Part shown: positions 20,681 to 27,449 of the stretch, in pieces
Numbering within the stretch: position 1 is the first letter of the stretch
How the letters are laid out: each line of letters begins with the position of its first letter
Assembly (NCBI GenBank): GCA_035700225.1
Contig: DASSOT010000062.1
Coordinates: forward strand, 1-29,015
DNA: 29,015 bases
Reading direction: 5' to 3'
DNA from: JANWLD01 sp035700225
GTDB lineage: Bacteria > Patescibacteriota > Saccharimonadia > Saccharimonadales > 2-12-FULL-41-12
Program-made: the position numbers and the translations under genes
The notes under the pieces: model-generated
What the model was told of the DNA's origin: nothing
Seen by the model: only the letters and a program-made list of their open reading frames with translations
Databases searched by the model: none

Positions 20681-22735
20681 ATGGTGGATTCCGACAAGCC
20701 CGACGAAAGAAGACAGCAAGGACCCTTGCGCGACGTGGACCCAAAGATAGAGGCCAAGGTGGACGAGATGATGAATGAGGGGTCCAAAAAGAACGAACCG
20801 GTTGATAACGGCACAAGTGAAAAAAACGGTTCTTCCGCGTCTGGAGCTCCTTTACTTCCAGGGGAAAAACTCCCTGATTTCGGAGATAAATATGCAGATG
20901 AACCGCCGCAGGTAAAGAAGCCCGAAGCCGGCGATAAAACCGGGGAAAACGAGGCTGAAACTGTGCAAGAAACTCCCGGTACTGTCGAGGATTCCGCGCC
21001 GGAACCCCGCGCCTCCAAACAGTTGGGCGATGACCCGGCGACGGGCAGGGCAGTGGACGACATCGTGCAGAAAGAATCCGACAGGATGCTGGCCATGGAG
21101 GACGCCAAAGCTGAATTGCTGGCCGAAGGCACGGCCGAGATAGACAGGGGCTTCTTCAGCCGTTTGAAAGGCGGTATCGGAGCCTTCTGGAGGAACAAAT
21201 GGACAAGGTGGATGACCTTGCTTATCTTGCTTTCAGCCGTAATTGCCGGCGCTGTGATGCCGCAATCGCGCTATTTTATCTTAAACGCGGCCGGTGTCAG
21301 AGCCTCGCTGTCATTAAGGGTGGTTGACGACAAGACCAGGCAACCTTTGAAAAACGTCGAAGTTTCCATAGACGACTTGACCGCCAAGACTGACAAAGCA
21401 GGCAATGTGAAGCTGGAGCAGATAAAGCTGGGCGAGCAGATTCTTTCCGTCAAAAAACCCGCCTTCGCCGACATCAACCGCGATATAGTCGTGGGTTGGG
21501 GGAGTAATCCTTTGGGAGACGTAGGCATGACCGCCGTGGGTAGCCGTTATAAATTCGAAATAGTCGATTACGTGTCGGGCAAGGCGGTTACATCCGCGGA
21601 AGCCGTAAGCGGCGATGCCAGTGCCAGGGCTGACAAAAAAGGAGAGATAATACTGGTCGTGGCCGACCAGGACGAATCCGACGTCACGGTACATATCAAC
21701 GCCAAGGGTTATCGTGAAGCCAAGCTGAACCTCAAAGTCGGCGATAAACAGTCCCATCTAATAAAGCTGGTTCCCGACAAAAAACATGCTTTCGTATCGA
21801 AAAGAAGCGGCAAATACGACCTTTATAAAATAGACGCTGACGGTAAAAATGAACAAGTGGTCTTAGAGGGCACCGGCGAAGAAAGCGAGGATGGTATATT
21901 CATACTGCCGGACGGAAACAGCAATCTGATAGCTTATGTTTCAACCAGGGGCGATAAACACAGCGATGACGGCACGGTGTTAAGCGATCTTATGTTGATA
22001 GATTTGGGAGATAATAGCGTAAAGACTGTTGATTATTCGGAAAGGATACAGCCTATAGGATTCATCGGTGGCAAGCTCGTCTATGCCAGGATTGTTCCCA
22101 ACGAGGCTGACGACAGCTCCAGCCGACAGCAGATTATAGCCTATGATGTTCAGAGCAAAGAGCAGAAGGTTTTGACAAAGGCCAATTATTTCAACGACCT
22201 TATCGCCGTCAAAGGCGCGGTATATTACGCACCTTCGGCCTATAAGTCATCAAAGAAAGGCTTCTTCAGCATCAATCCGGACGGAAGCGGCAAAAAATCA
22301 ATTTCCGGAGACGAGGCCTGGAGCATCTTTCGCACCACATACGACAAACTCGATGTAGCTGTCGGCGAAGAGCAGGACTGGTATGAATACGATACAGTTT
22401 CCGGGTCATTCAACGCCCTGAATTCGCCGCCACCGAGCCAGAAATCAAGGCTTTATACCGAGAGTCCGGACGGGAAAAAGGCCGCTTGGGTCGACGAAAG
22501 GGACGGCAAGGGCGTCCTGATAATCTACGATATTTCAGCCGGCCAGGATAACGTTCTTTACACACAAAGCGGATTGTCGAACCCGGTAAGCTGGCTGGAC
22601 GACCAGCATTTGGTCTACCGTGTATCGACCAGCGCCGAAACGGCTGATTATGTCATCAGCATCAGCGGCGGCAAGCCCAAGAAAATCAGGGATGTTACCA
22701 ATACTGCCGGCCTTGACCGCTGGTACTATTATTAA
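20681..22735 (+). CDS. Membrane-anchored protein with Ig-like/carboxypeptidase-regulatory and TolB-like propeller regions
   Basis: This is a 684-residue protein. Residues 1-150 are acidic, Pro/Glu/Lys-rich and probably disordered in the cytoplasm. A single membrane helix lies at about 177-195 (WMTLLILLSAVIAGAVM). Outside it come two beta-sandwich repeats of the carboxypeptidase-regulatory/PEGA kind (about 208-290 and 290-365; LRVVDDKTRQPLKNVEVSID and FEIVDYVSGKAVTSAEAV). From about 366 there is a repeated propeller pattern of DLYKIDADGKNEQVVL, GFFSINPDGSGKKSI and SPDGKKAAWVDERDGKGVLIIYD, as in TolB/WD40-like PD40 blades. No catalytic motif is seen, so a binding or adhesion role at the cell surface is most likely. 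The exact blade number cannot be fixed by eye. Confidence 0.75.
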   Translation: MVDSDKPDERRQQGPLRDVDPKIEAKVDEMMNEGSKKNEPVDNGTSEKNGSSASGAPLLPGEKLPDFGDKYADEPPQVKKPEAGDKTGENEAETVQETPGTVEDSAPEPRASKQLGDDPATGRAVDDIVQKESDRMLAMEDAKAELLAEGTAEIDRGFFSRLKGGIGAFWRNKWTRWMTLLILLSAVIAGAVMPQSRYFILNAAGVRASLSLRVVDDKTRQPLKNVEVSIDDLTAKTDKAGNVKLEQIKLGEQILSVKKPAFADINRDIVVGWGSNPLGDVGMTAVGSRYKFEIVDYVSGKAVTSAEAVSGDASARADKKGEIILVVADQDESDVTVHINAKGYREAKLNLKVGDKQSHLIKLVPDKKHAFVSKRSGKYDLYKIDADGKNEQVVLEGTGEESEDGIFILPDGNSNLIAYVSTRGDKHSDDGTVLSDLMLIDLGDNSVKTVDYSERIQPIGFIGGKLVYARIVPNEADDSSSRQQIIAYDVQSKEQKVLTKANYFNDLIAVKGAVYYAPSAYKSSKKGFFSINPDGSGKKSISGDEAWSIFRTTYDKLDVAVGEEQDWYEYDTVSGSFNALNSPPPSQKSRLYTESPDGKKAAWVDERDGKGVLIIYDISAGQDNVLYTQSGLSNPVSWLDDQHLVYRVSTSAETADYVISISGGKPKKIRDVTNTAGLDRWYYY

Positions 22736-22746
22736 CGCCAAAGCTT

Positions 22747-22773
22747 ATGAGAGGAGGTGACTCCTCCTCTCAT
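22747..22773 (+). terminator. Hairpin after the propeller gene
   Basis: ATGAGAGGAG (22747-22756) pairs perfectly with CTCCTCTCAT (22764-22773) over a 7-nt loop, 11 nt after the stop. There is no T-tract, so Rho-independent termination is uncertain. Confidence 0.5.
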
Positions 22774-22814
22774 CGTTCGCTACCGCTCACTGCTCTCCTC
22801 CCATTATTGAATCA

Positions 22815-22841
22815 AGAAGTATGAATTTAATTCATACTTCT
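22815..22841. terminator. Perfect 27-nt palindrome, possible terminator
   Basis: AGAAGTATGAATT (22815-22827) and AATTCATACTTCT (22829-22841) are perfect 13-base arms around one central base. Together with the hairpin at 22747 it fills the gap before the next promoter. It could equally be an operator. Confidence 0.5.
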
Positions 22842-22885
22842 TTCCATATCATTATCAAGGTGTAAGGATAAGCGTGAGCGGATTG

Positions 22886-22894
22886 TGCTACAAT
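22886..22894 (+). promoter_or_regulatory. Extended -10 before small membrane protein
   Basis: TGCTACAAT (TGn plus TACAAT) gives a 5' UTR of about 30 nt containing AAGGA about 11 nt before ATG 22930. Confidence 0.5.
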
Positions 22895-22929
22895 TTTCGT
22901 AGGTTAACTGGACAAAGGATCCGGATAAC

Positions 22930-23184
22930 ATGCAAGAAGATAACAAGCCTCAACCGGCGCCTCCACAGCAGGCAGAAGAAACAGCTCCGCCAAACCAAGA
23001 GCCATTGCCGGAGAGTAATGTTAATTCGCAACCAACCCCGCAAGACCAACAACCGCCTGATTTTGACAACCGGCAAACAACTAAACATTCAAGCTCAGCG
23101 AACCATATAATACCCATAATCCTCTCCATCATCCTGCTGGTTTTTCTGGCGGTAGTCGCTATACTTTCCGAAAACGCGGGCTGA
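22930..23184 (+). CDS. Small Pro/Gln-rich membrane protein (84 aa)
   Basis: The N-terminal 60 residues are dominated by Pro, Gln, Glu and Asn (MQEDNKPQPAPPQQAEETAP) and probably disordered. A single C-terminal membrane helix follows (HIIPIILSIILLVFLAVVAIL), ending four to five residues later. This is a tail-anchored topology. No family is recognised. ATG 22930 has an AAGGA Shine-Dalgarno. The overlapping plus-strand frame starting at 22874 has a basic low-complexity product and is taken as a shadow. The gene ends 7 nt before the tsaC -10 box. Confidence 0.65.
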   Translation: MQEDNKPQPAPPQQAEETAPPNQEPLPESNVNSQPTPQDQQPPDFDNRQTTKHSSSANHIIPIILSIILLVFLAVVAILSENAG

Positions 23185-23190
23185 ACCGGT

Positions 23191-23196
23191 TATAAT
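23191..23196 (+). promoter_or_regulatory. -10 box of tsaC
   Basis: A perfect TATAAT ends 8 nt before ATG 23205. A longer frame from TTG 23196 would overlap this box and is rejected. Confidence 0.65.
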
Positions 23197-23204
23197 TGAA
23201 ACTT

Positions 23205-23771
23205 ATGGACCCGGATGCATGTATAAGGGCATTGAAAGAAGGCGGCGTAGCTATAATACCTACGGATACGGTCTATGGGATGGTTTGCAGAGCCGGCGAT
23301 AAAGAGGCGGTCGAGCGTTTGTATGGCCTGAAATCCAGACAAAGCAAGCCGGGTACAGTCATAGCCTCGTCCATAGAACAGCTGGTGGAATTAGGTATAA
23401 AACGCAGGTATCTTTCAGCGGTGCAACAATTTTGGCCGGGGGCGATAAGTGTTGAGATACCACACGATTTGAACTATCTAAACCAGGGAACCGGCAGGCA
23501 GGCGTTCAGGATACCTGCGGATGAAAGACTGAGCATCATACTGGATAAGACAGGACCTTTGCTCACATCCAGTGCGAATCTTCCGGGCGAACCTACTGCA
23601 AAAGATATCGATGAAGCCAAAGATTATTTTGGTAATAAAGTTGACTGCTATATGGATGGAGGAAGACGGGAAGGCGAGCCGTCAACATTGATACGCATAG
23701 TAGACGATGCCATAGAAGTTCTACGCGAAGGAGCTGTTAAGATAGATGAATCAGGAAGGATAGAGAAATGA
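23205..23771 (+). CDS. tsaC: L-threonylcarbamoyladenylate synthase (YrdC/Sua5 family)
   Basis: This 188-residue enzyme makes threonylcarbamoyl-AMP from threonine, bicarbonate and ATP for the t6A37 modification of ANN-decoding tRNAs. The YrdC fold signatures are present: GGVAIIPTDTVYGMVCRAGDKEAVERLYGLKSR with the conserved Lys/Arg cluster, WPGAISVEIP, FRIPADERL, and GPLLTSSANLPGEPT. It contains only the YrdC domain, like E. coli TsaC, without the Sua5 C-terminal domain. The stop overlaps the MazG-like start (ATGA at 23768-23771), so the two are co-translated. Confidence 0.92.
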   Translation: MDPDACIRALKEGGVAIIPTDTVYGMVCRAGDKEAVERLYGLKSRQSKPGTVIASSIEQLVELGIKRRYLSAVQQFWPGAISVEIPHDLNYLNQGTGRQAFRIPADERLSIILDKTGPLLTSSANLPGEPTAKDIDEAKDYFGNKVDCYMDGGRREGEPSTLIRIVDDAIEVLREGAVKIDESGRIEK

Positions 23772-24100
23772 AATTTGACGAATATCAACAGCAGGCTTTG
23801 ACCACTGCGAAATTTAATGATGACGAATTTAGGGACATGATGCACTGGGTTCTTGGAGTAGTCGGCGAGTCCGGCGAGATAGCCGAGAAATTCAAAAAAA
23901 TTATCCGTGATAAGAATGGAATCGTGAGCGAAGAGGACAGGGCGGAACTTGGCAAGGAAATCGGCGACGTACTATGGTATCTTGCAGTTTTAGCACAACA
24001 ACTGGGGCTTTCTTTTGGGGATATAGCCGGGGCTAATCTGGCGAAATTGAAGAGCAGGAAACAGCGCGGTGTGATAGGTGGCTCCGGCGACAATCGTTGA
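23768..24100 (+). CDS. MazG-like nucleotide pyrophosphohydrolase
   Basis: This is a single all-alpha MazG domain of 110 residues. The metal-binding pattern is visible: GVVGESGEIAEKFKKII (ExxE-type helix) and a second helix ELGKEIGDVLWYLAVLAQQLG (the ExxD). Such enzymes hydrolyse NTPs or dNTPs to NMP and PPi, often as house-cleaning of abnormal nucleotides; the exact substrate is unknown. It is translationally coupled to tsaC. Its stop codon (TGA 24098-24100) runs directly into the left arm of the inverted repeat at 24099-24178. Confidence 0.88.
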   Translation: MKFDEYQQQALTTAKFNDDEFRDMMHWVLGVVGESGEIAEKFKKIIRDKNGIVSEEDRAELGKEIGDVLWYLAVLAQQLGLSFGDIAGANLAKLKSRKQRGVIGGSGDNR

Positions 24101-24178
24101 TTTATTTCTGCCAGCCAGCCTGCTCAGTTGCGGAGCACCTGACTCCGCTGGCTTCTTGGCATCAAACAGAAATAAATC
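24099..24178. repeat. Nested inverted-repeat element, copy 2 of hairpin family; likely bidirectional terminator
   Basis: Outer arms GATTTATTTCTG (24099-24110) and CAGAAATAAATC (24167-24178) are perfect 12-base complements. Inside, CCAGCCAGC (24111-24119) and GCTGGCTTCTTGG (24147-24159) flank a 27-nt core that is only partly self-complementary. The flanks and core length equal those at 4981-5029. Lying between the convergent mazG-like and murC-like genes, it is well placed as a terminator for both, with T-rich arms. Confidence 0.8.
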
Positions 24179-24205
24179 ATCACTGTGATTCATCATCACT
24201 GTGAT
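24176..24205. repeat. Tandem 14-nt palindrome-bearing repeat
   Basis: ATCATCACTGTGAT occurs at 24176-24189 and again at 24192-24205 (period 16). Each copy contains the odd-length palindrome ATCAC-T-GTGAT. The arrangement resembles a pair of protein operator sites, but it lies between the 3' ends of two genes, so a role in a terminator or repeat element is equally possible. Confidence 0.7.
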
Positions 24206-24218
24206 GCGTAGATAGGGT

Positions 24219-25505
24219 TCACTGAGGTTTGAAGTTTTTGCGGAGCCATTCGTCCAAGCTACCGCCCCCGCCGCCGGAAAGGCAGACCACGGTGTCGCCG
24301 GCTTCAAGATGTTTCTTTATAGCATCGCGTAGATTGTCGTCCAGTGCCGCAGGTTGCTTGTCAGCAGGTTCGTCTATGCTGTCAACGAACTCCTGCGGTG
24401 TTATGACTTTTTGCGATGGGTCCTCGCGGGCCAGATAGCTCGGCACCCAGTAGAGTTTCTTTACGCCTTTGAACAAATTCTTATATTCATCCCGGATGTA
24501 GTATTGGCGTCTGTTGGTCAGAGGCTCATAGATTATGACCGCCGCATCGGTAACTTCATCAGCAAGCTGGAGACAGCCTTTTATTTTCGGTATGGTATGC
24601 GCATAGTCCGAATAAAGGTTGTCGGCAATCTTCTCAAATCTCCGGGAAACACCGGGGAAATCATTCATAGCTTTGACCATGGTTTCTTCGGATTTTTCAG
24701 ATACCTGGCCGACGGCTGTTATCGTCTGCAGGGCATCGCGCCTGTTTACATTGCCCGGCAAGCTTAACGTGTTAAGCAAGCCGGAGTTTTCTTCCAAAAT
24801 AACATAGCTGTCATCACTTTCAAGATGGCTTTCATCAATATCTTTTTGCCAGACTATTTTTGTCTTTGATTGGCGTAGAAACTGGCGGAAGGCCTCCTGG
24901 TAGCTCTGCAACGAGGGGTACTGTTCCTGATGGTCATAATCGATTCCGGTTATAACGCTTATATGCGGATGAAAGGCAAGAAAGTTGCGGTCGAACTCAT
25001 CGCATTCGTAGATGAAGTATCCGCTTGATTTGTCGAAGTGCCCCATATCGCCATAGGATATCTTTGCACCTACAGAGTATGAGCAAGGTATATCCATCTG
25101 TTTGAACAGCCAGACTAACATGGCAGTGGTGGTCGTCTTGCCATGAGTTCCCGCGACCGCTATCAGCTTCAGATTGTTTTCTTGTATTATTTTGTTCAGA
25201 AGTTCGTCGCGTTTCGCTGTCTTTATGCCGTTTGCCTTGCCGAAAAGTATCTGAGGATGGTCCGGATTCTCTATGGATACGGCCGAGGAATAAACGATCA
25301 TATCTATAGGTGTTTTCTTGTGCAGGCCTGATATATGGTTTTCGTCCGAGCCTATGTAAATATCATCTATGCCCTGGCTTTTCAAATATTCGATGTAGGC
25401 GGAACCCTGCTTGTCCGAACCGGAAACGGCATAGCCGGCCTGCTTTGCTATTAGCGCAAGCGGACCGATGGCGGTGCCGCCTATCCCGATAAAATATATA
25501 TGCAT
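24219..25505 (-). CDS. murC: Mur ligase, UDP-N-acetylmuramate--alanine ligase-like
   Basis: This 428-residue cytoplasmic enzyme joins an amino acid to UDP-MurNAc, the first peptide step of peptidoglycan. The N-terminal Rossmann motif is YFIGIGGTAIGPLALIAKQAGYAVSGSD (MurC/Mpl type), the ATP-binding P-loop is AVAGTHGKTTTTAMLVW, the central domain has YECDEFDRNFL and ITGIDYDHQEQYPS, and the C-terminal domain has FPGVSRRFEKI and DYAHTIPKI, then CLSGGGGGSLDEW. The DYAHT wording is nearer MurE/Mpl than the DDYAHHP of many MurC proteins, so Mpl-type activity is an alternative. A longer frame adds about 60 non-conserved residues; the start is set at ATG 25505 or the preceding ATG 25508, just after the -10 box. 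Confidence 0.82.
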   Translation of the reverse strand: MHIYFIGIGGTAIGPLALIAKQAGYAVSGSDKQGSAYIEYLKSQGIDDIYIGSDENHISGLHKKTPIDMIVYSSAVSIENPDHPQILFGKANGIKTAKRDELLNKIIQENNLKLIAVAGTHGKTTTTAMLVWLFKQMDIPCSYSVGAKISYGDMGHFDKSSGYFIYECDEFDRNFLAFHPHISVITGIDYDHQEQYPSLQSYQEAFRQFLRQSKTKIVWQKDIDESHLESDDSYVILEENSGLLNTLSLPGNVNRRDALQTITAVGQVSEKSEETMVKAMNDFPGVSRRFEKIADNLYSDYAHTIPKIKGCLQLADEVTDAAVIIYEPLTNRRQYYIRDEYKNLFKGVKKLYWVPSYLAREDPSQKVITPQEFVDSIDEPADKQPAALDDNLRDAIKKHLEAGDTVVCLSGGGGGSLDEWLRKNFKPQ

Positions 25506-25512
25506 CATAATT

Positions 25513-25518
25513 AGTATA
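25513..25518 (-). promoter_or_regulatory. -10 box of murC-like gene
   Basis: TATACT on the minus strand ends 7 nt before ATG 25505 (4 nt before ATG 25508). The geometry favours ATG 25505 as a leaderless start. Confidence 0.55.
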
Positions 25519-25555
25519 AAGCCAAGAGCTATCAGCCGGAAACTGTTACCTAAGA

Positions 25556-25561
25556 TATAAT
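25556..25561 (+). promoter_or_regulatory. -10 box of the two-helix membrane protein gene
   Basis: TATAAT ends 10 nt before ATG 25572. The promoters for this gene and the divergent murC-like gene share a 66-nt gap. Confidence 0.6.
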
Positions 25562-25571
25562 AATCATAACC

Positions 25572-26180
25572 ATGAACAGAAAAAGGAAACTGAACCACGA
25601 TTACAAGCGGTTGAAGAAAATCAAATCCAAGTACTTGCTTGCCACAGCGGTATTTTTTCTTATCGTGGGCATTTTCGGTTTGAGGCACAACTACTCGCGG
25701 ATGGTTGAGCTGAGGACAGCCGTGGCTACTGCCGATGAGCAGAACGGCGATGTTGAGAAGGCTCTAAGAAACCTGCGCGAGTTCGTTTACGGTCATATGA
25801 ACACAGACCTTTCCAGCGGCAATGTTTCTATAAAACCACCCATCCAGCTCAAATACCGTTATGAGAGGCTAGCCAAGGCCGAAAAAGAGAGAGTGGCTCA
25901 AATAAATGAGGGGGTAAAAGCGCGTGGTAAACAAATCTGCGGGCAGAAATACCCTGCCAGCGGATATAACAGCCCGCGAGTGGTATGTATCGCGGAGTAC
26001 ATAAAGAAACACTCCACGAAGGAAAAGACAGTCCCAAGCGACCTATATAAGTTTGATTTCATCAGCCCTAGCTGGTCGCCTGATTTGGCGGGTACATCAT
26101 TGCTTTTATCGCTGGTATTCTTCTCAGCCCTGATTGCCAGGTACTTAATAGGGCTGTGGTATCGATCGCAGTTGGACTAG
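25572..26180 (+). CDS. Membrane protein of unknown function (202 aa, two helices)
   Basis: A basic N-terminus (MNRKRKLNHDYKRLKKIKSK) precedes membrane helix 1 (about 21-38). A helical extracytoplasmic or linker region follows (about 39-170), with ADEQNGDVEKALRNLREFVYGHMNT, which resembles septum-type heptads, and a Cys pair (Cys118 in KQICGQKYPASGYNSP and Cys139 in RVVCIAEYIK). Helix 2 is about 174-193. I recognise similar proteins in CPR genomes but no function. The two Cys residues could form a disulfide if the region is exported, consistent with the DsbA-like gene in this window; this is inference. It ends 4 nt before the convergent stop of the next gene. Confidence 0.7.
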   Translation: MNRKRKLNHDYKRLKKIKSKYLLATAVFFLIVGIFGLRHNYSRMVELRTAVATADEQNGDVEKALRNLREFVYGHMNTDLSSGNVSIKPPIQLKYRYERLAKAEKERVAQINEGVKARGKQICGQKYPASGYNSPRVVCIAEYIKKHSTKEKTVPSDLYKFDFISPSWSPDLAGTSLLLSLVFFSALIARYLIGLWYRSQLD

Positions 26181-26184
26181 GAGT

Positions 26185-26838
26185 TTATTGGCCGCTGGTG
26201 GTGTCGGTACTGTTAGAACCTGATGAGCCGTTGTCGGTTGTCGGAGTGCTCGAAGTAGACGGGCTATTGCTGGTGTTTGACTGAGATTGTTGGTCACAAT
26301 TCTGAGGTTGTTTAGCAAGTTCCTTGATGGCGCCCGGGACGGTGTTCTGGCTGTCATCATCCTTGAGGTTCTCCCAGAAAATAATCTGGTCGCGGCTTAT
26401 GACCATAGCGTCCTGCGGCCTGTGTAATTCACAACCGAGTTTTCTGATAGTGAAGTTGTTGTTACTGGACTTATTATCGGTTTGAACCGCCTGGTTGGGC
26501 GTCAAGTAGTATATGTTTACCAAAGATAGATAGCTGGAGTTGATGTCGGCTACTTTGCCAAAGTAAACCTGGCCGCCGTTCAAGAAAACCGCCTGATACT
26601 TGCCCGTATCTACAAGTTTTTCTTCTTTTTTGCCACCGTCAAAAAGGAAAATTAAAAGAACCACCCCTACTATCAGGATAGTTAGGGAAAATAGCAGGGT
26701 CAGATAAGTCGCGTTAAGTAATCTGTGGTTTCTTATCCTGTGCAACCGTCCCGGTTTTTTTGGACCCGGTGCATGTGCGAGCGGCGTATTAAAATTGTTT
26801 GTTTGCGGTGGTTGAGAGCCACGATTTGTAAGATCCAT
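26185..26838 (-). CDS. CPR-type single-pass membrane protein of unknown function (217 aa)
   Basis: The Pro/Asn-rich N-terminus contains a basic stretch (KKPGRLHRIRNHR) before a membrane helix at about 41-66 (LNATYLTLLFSLTILIVGVVLLIFLF). The outer domain begins KYQAVFLNGGQVYFGKVADINSSYLSLVNIYYL, a pattern I recognise from small Patescibacteria membrane proteins, and ends with DAMVISRDQIIFWENLK. The last 50 residues are a Ser/Thr/Asn-rich low-complexity tail. Function is unknown; the compact domain may be a short beta-barrel related to RNA-binding Sm-like folds, but this is speculation. The start is ATG 26838, with AGGGG about 11 nt upstream. Confidence 0.75.
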   Translation of the reverse strand: MDLTNRGSQPPQTNNFNTPLAHAPGPKKPGRLHRIRNHRLLNATYLTLLFSLTILIVGVVLLIFLFDGGKKEEKLVDTGKYQAVFLNGGQVYFGKVADINSSYLSLVNIYYLTPNQAVQTDNKSSNNNFTIRKLGCELHRPQDAMVISRDQIIFWENLKDDDSQNTVPGAIKELAKQPQNCDQQSQSNTSNSPSTSSTPTTDNGSSGSNSTDTTSGQ

Positions 26839-27072
26839 CTATTTATTACCCCTGTTTTGTAAACTACTTTAACTAGTGTAATGCATAAGCGTCTTCTTTT
26901 GCAAGATTAAACTGTTCAAAGCTATGGCATCCTGGATGTCCGCTAAAAGCTACGGTGGAGCAACACCTTAAGGACGCTCCGCTCGTGTCTACAAAAAGGT
27001 TCCCCTGTTCTGTGTGGCTGGCGCGCTAAGGCTGATATTGCTTATCACGGATGACGGTTCCCTCGTGGCTAC
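26839..27072. other. Gene-free region, no assigned feature
   Basis: No convincing ORF is seen here on either strand. Noticeable are GGTGGAGCAACACC and GGAGC...GCTCC pairings around 26950-26985, the similar pair CTCGTGTCTACAAAA (about 26982) and CTCGTGGCTACAAAA (about 27062), and GGTTCCC twice. Taken with the hairpin at 27073 it could be a structured RNA or a long 5' leader, but I cannot assign it to a family. Confidence 0.4.
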
Positions 27073-27095
27073 AAAATATGCCACAGGCATATTTT
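27073..27095. terminator. Perfect 10-bp hairpin ending in a T-run
   Basis: AAAATATGCC (27073-27082), ACA loop, GGCATATTTT (27086-27095). It lies 4 nt before the -35 of the next gene and could terminate a transcript coming from 26839-27072 or act as a promoter-proximal palindrome. Confidence 0.5.
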
Positions 27096-27099
27096 GGGG

Positions 27100-27129
27100 T
27101 TGACAAGGGAAAACACCTCGGAGTATGGT
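27100..27129 (+). promoter_or_regulatory. Promoter of the 65-aa protein gene
   Basis: A consensus -35 TTGACA (27100-27105), an 18-nt spacer and TATGGT (27124-27129) are seen. The 5' UTR of about 30-35 nt contains GAGGGAG (27152-27158), a good Shine-Dalgarno 9 nt before the ATG. Unlike many genes here, this one has a standard leader. Confidence 0.65.
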
Positions 27130-27167
27130 AGGGGTACCATTTAATCTAACAGAGGGAGATGTAAAAG

Positions 27168-27365
27168 ATGGCATATAAGCACACTAACAGCAAGGGTGTA
27201 ACATACTATCTAAACTCAAAGGACGTAACACTTCGCGGCGGCAAGAAGCAGACAATTTACTACTTCAGCAAAGATGAGCGCCCTGATACTGCGGCAGAAT
27301 TGCCAAGCGGTATGAGTGTAAACGAAAACCCACGCAACGGTTTCCTTACCGTCAAGCGCGGCTAA
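27168..27365 (+). CDS. Conserved small CPR protein of unknown function (65 aa)
   Basis: MAYKHTNSKGVTYYLNSKDV..., with RGGKKQTIYYFSKD and a C-terminal NPRNGFLTVKRG, is a compact basic protein I recognise as recurring in Patescibacteria genomes. No function is known to me. The length, alternating hydrophobic and polar pattern (VTYYL, QTIYYF, GFLTV) and absence of a signal or membrane segment suggest a small cytoplasmic beta-rich protein, perhaps nucleic-acid or ribosome associated; that is inference only. A consensus -35, strong Shine-Dalgarno and dedicated Rho-independent terminator mark it as a monocistronic, probably highly expressed gene. Confidence 0.85.
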   Translation: MAYKHTNSKGVTYYLNSKDVTLRGGKKQTIYYFSKDERPDTAAELPSGMSVNENPRNGFLTVKRG

Positions 27366-27386
27366 GTATCGCCATACTTGAACATG

Positions 27387-27416
27387 CGCCCCGCCTCTCG
27401 CGGGGCGTTTAATTTT
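27387..27416 (+). terminator. Rho-independent terminator of the 65-aa gene
   Basis: CGCCCCGC (27387-27394), loop CTCTC, GCGGGGCG (27400-27407), then TTTAATTTT. It is the only classical GC-stem plus T-tract terminator seen in the window. Confidence 0.9.
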
Positions 27417-27434
27417 ATAAAAAAACTTCCATCC

Positions 27435-27443
27435 TGTTAAACT
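27435..27443 (+). promoter_or_regulatory. Putative extended -10 of the ABC transporter operon
   Basis: TGTTAAACT (TGn plus weak TAAACT) ends 6 nt before ATG 27450. No Shine-Dalgarno is seen. Confidence 0.4.
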
Positions 27444-27449
27444 ATTTTC

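Noticed and set aside
22874..23110. 78-residue basic plus-strand frame
   Set aside because: It overlaps the 22930 ORF, which has a Shine-Dalgarno and a well-formed membrane helix; this frame is low-complexity.
25506..25688. Extended N-terminus of the murC-like protein
   Set aside because: The extra 60 residues are non-conserved, overlap the divergent promoter region and neighbouring gene, and precede the canonical Mur start (MHIYFIGIGG).
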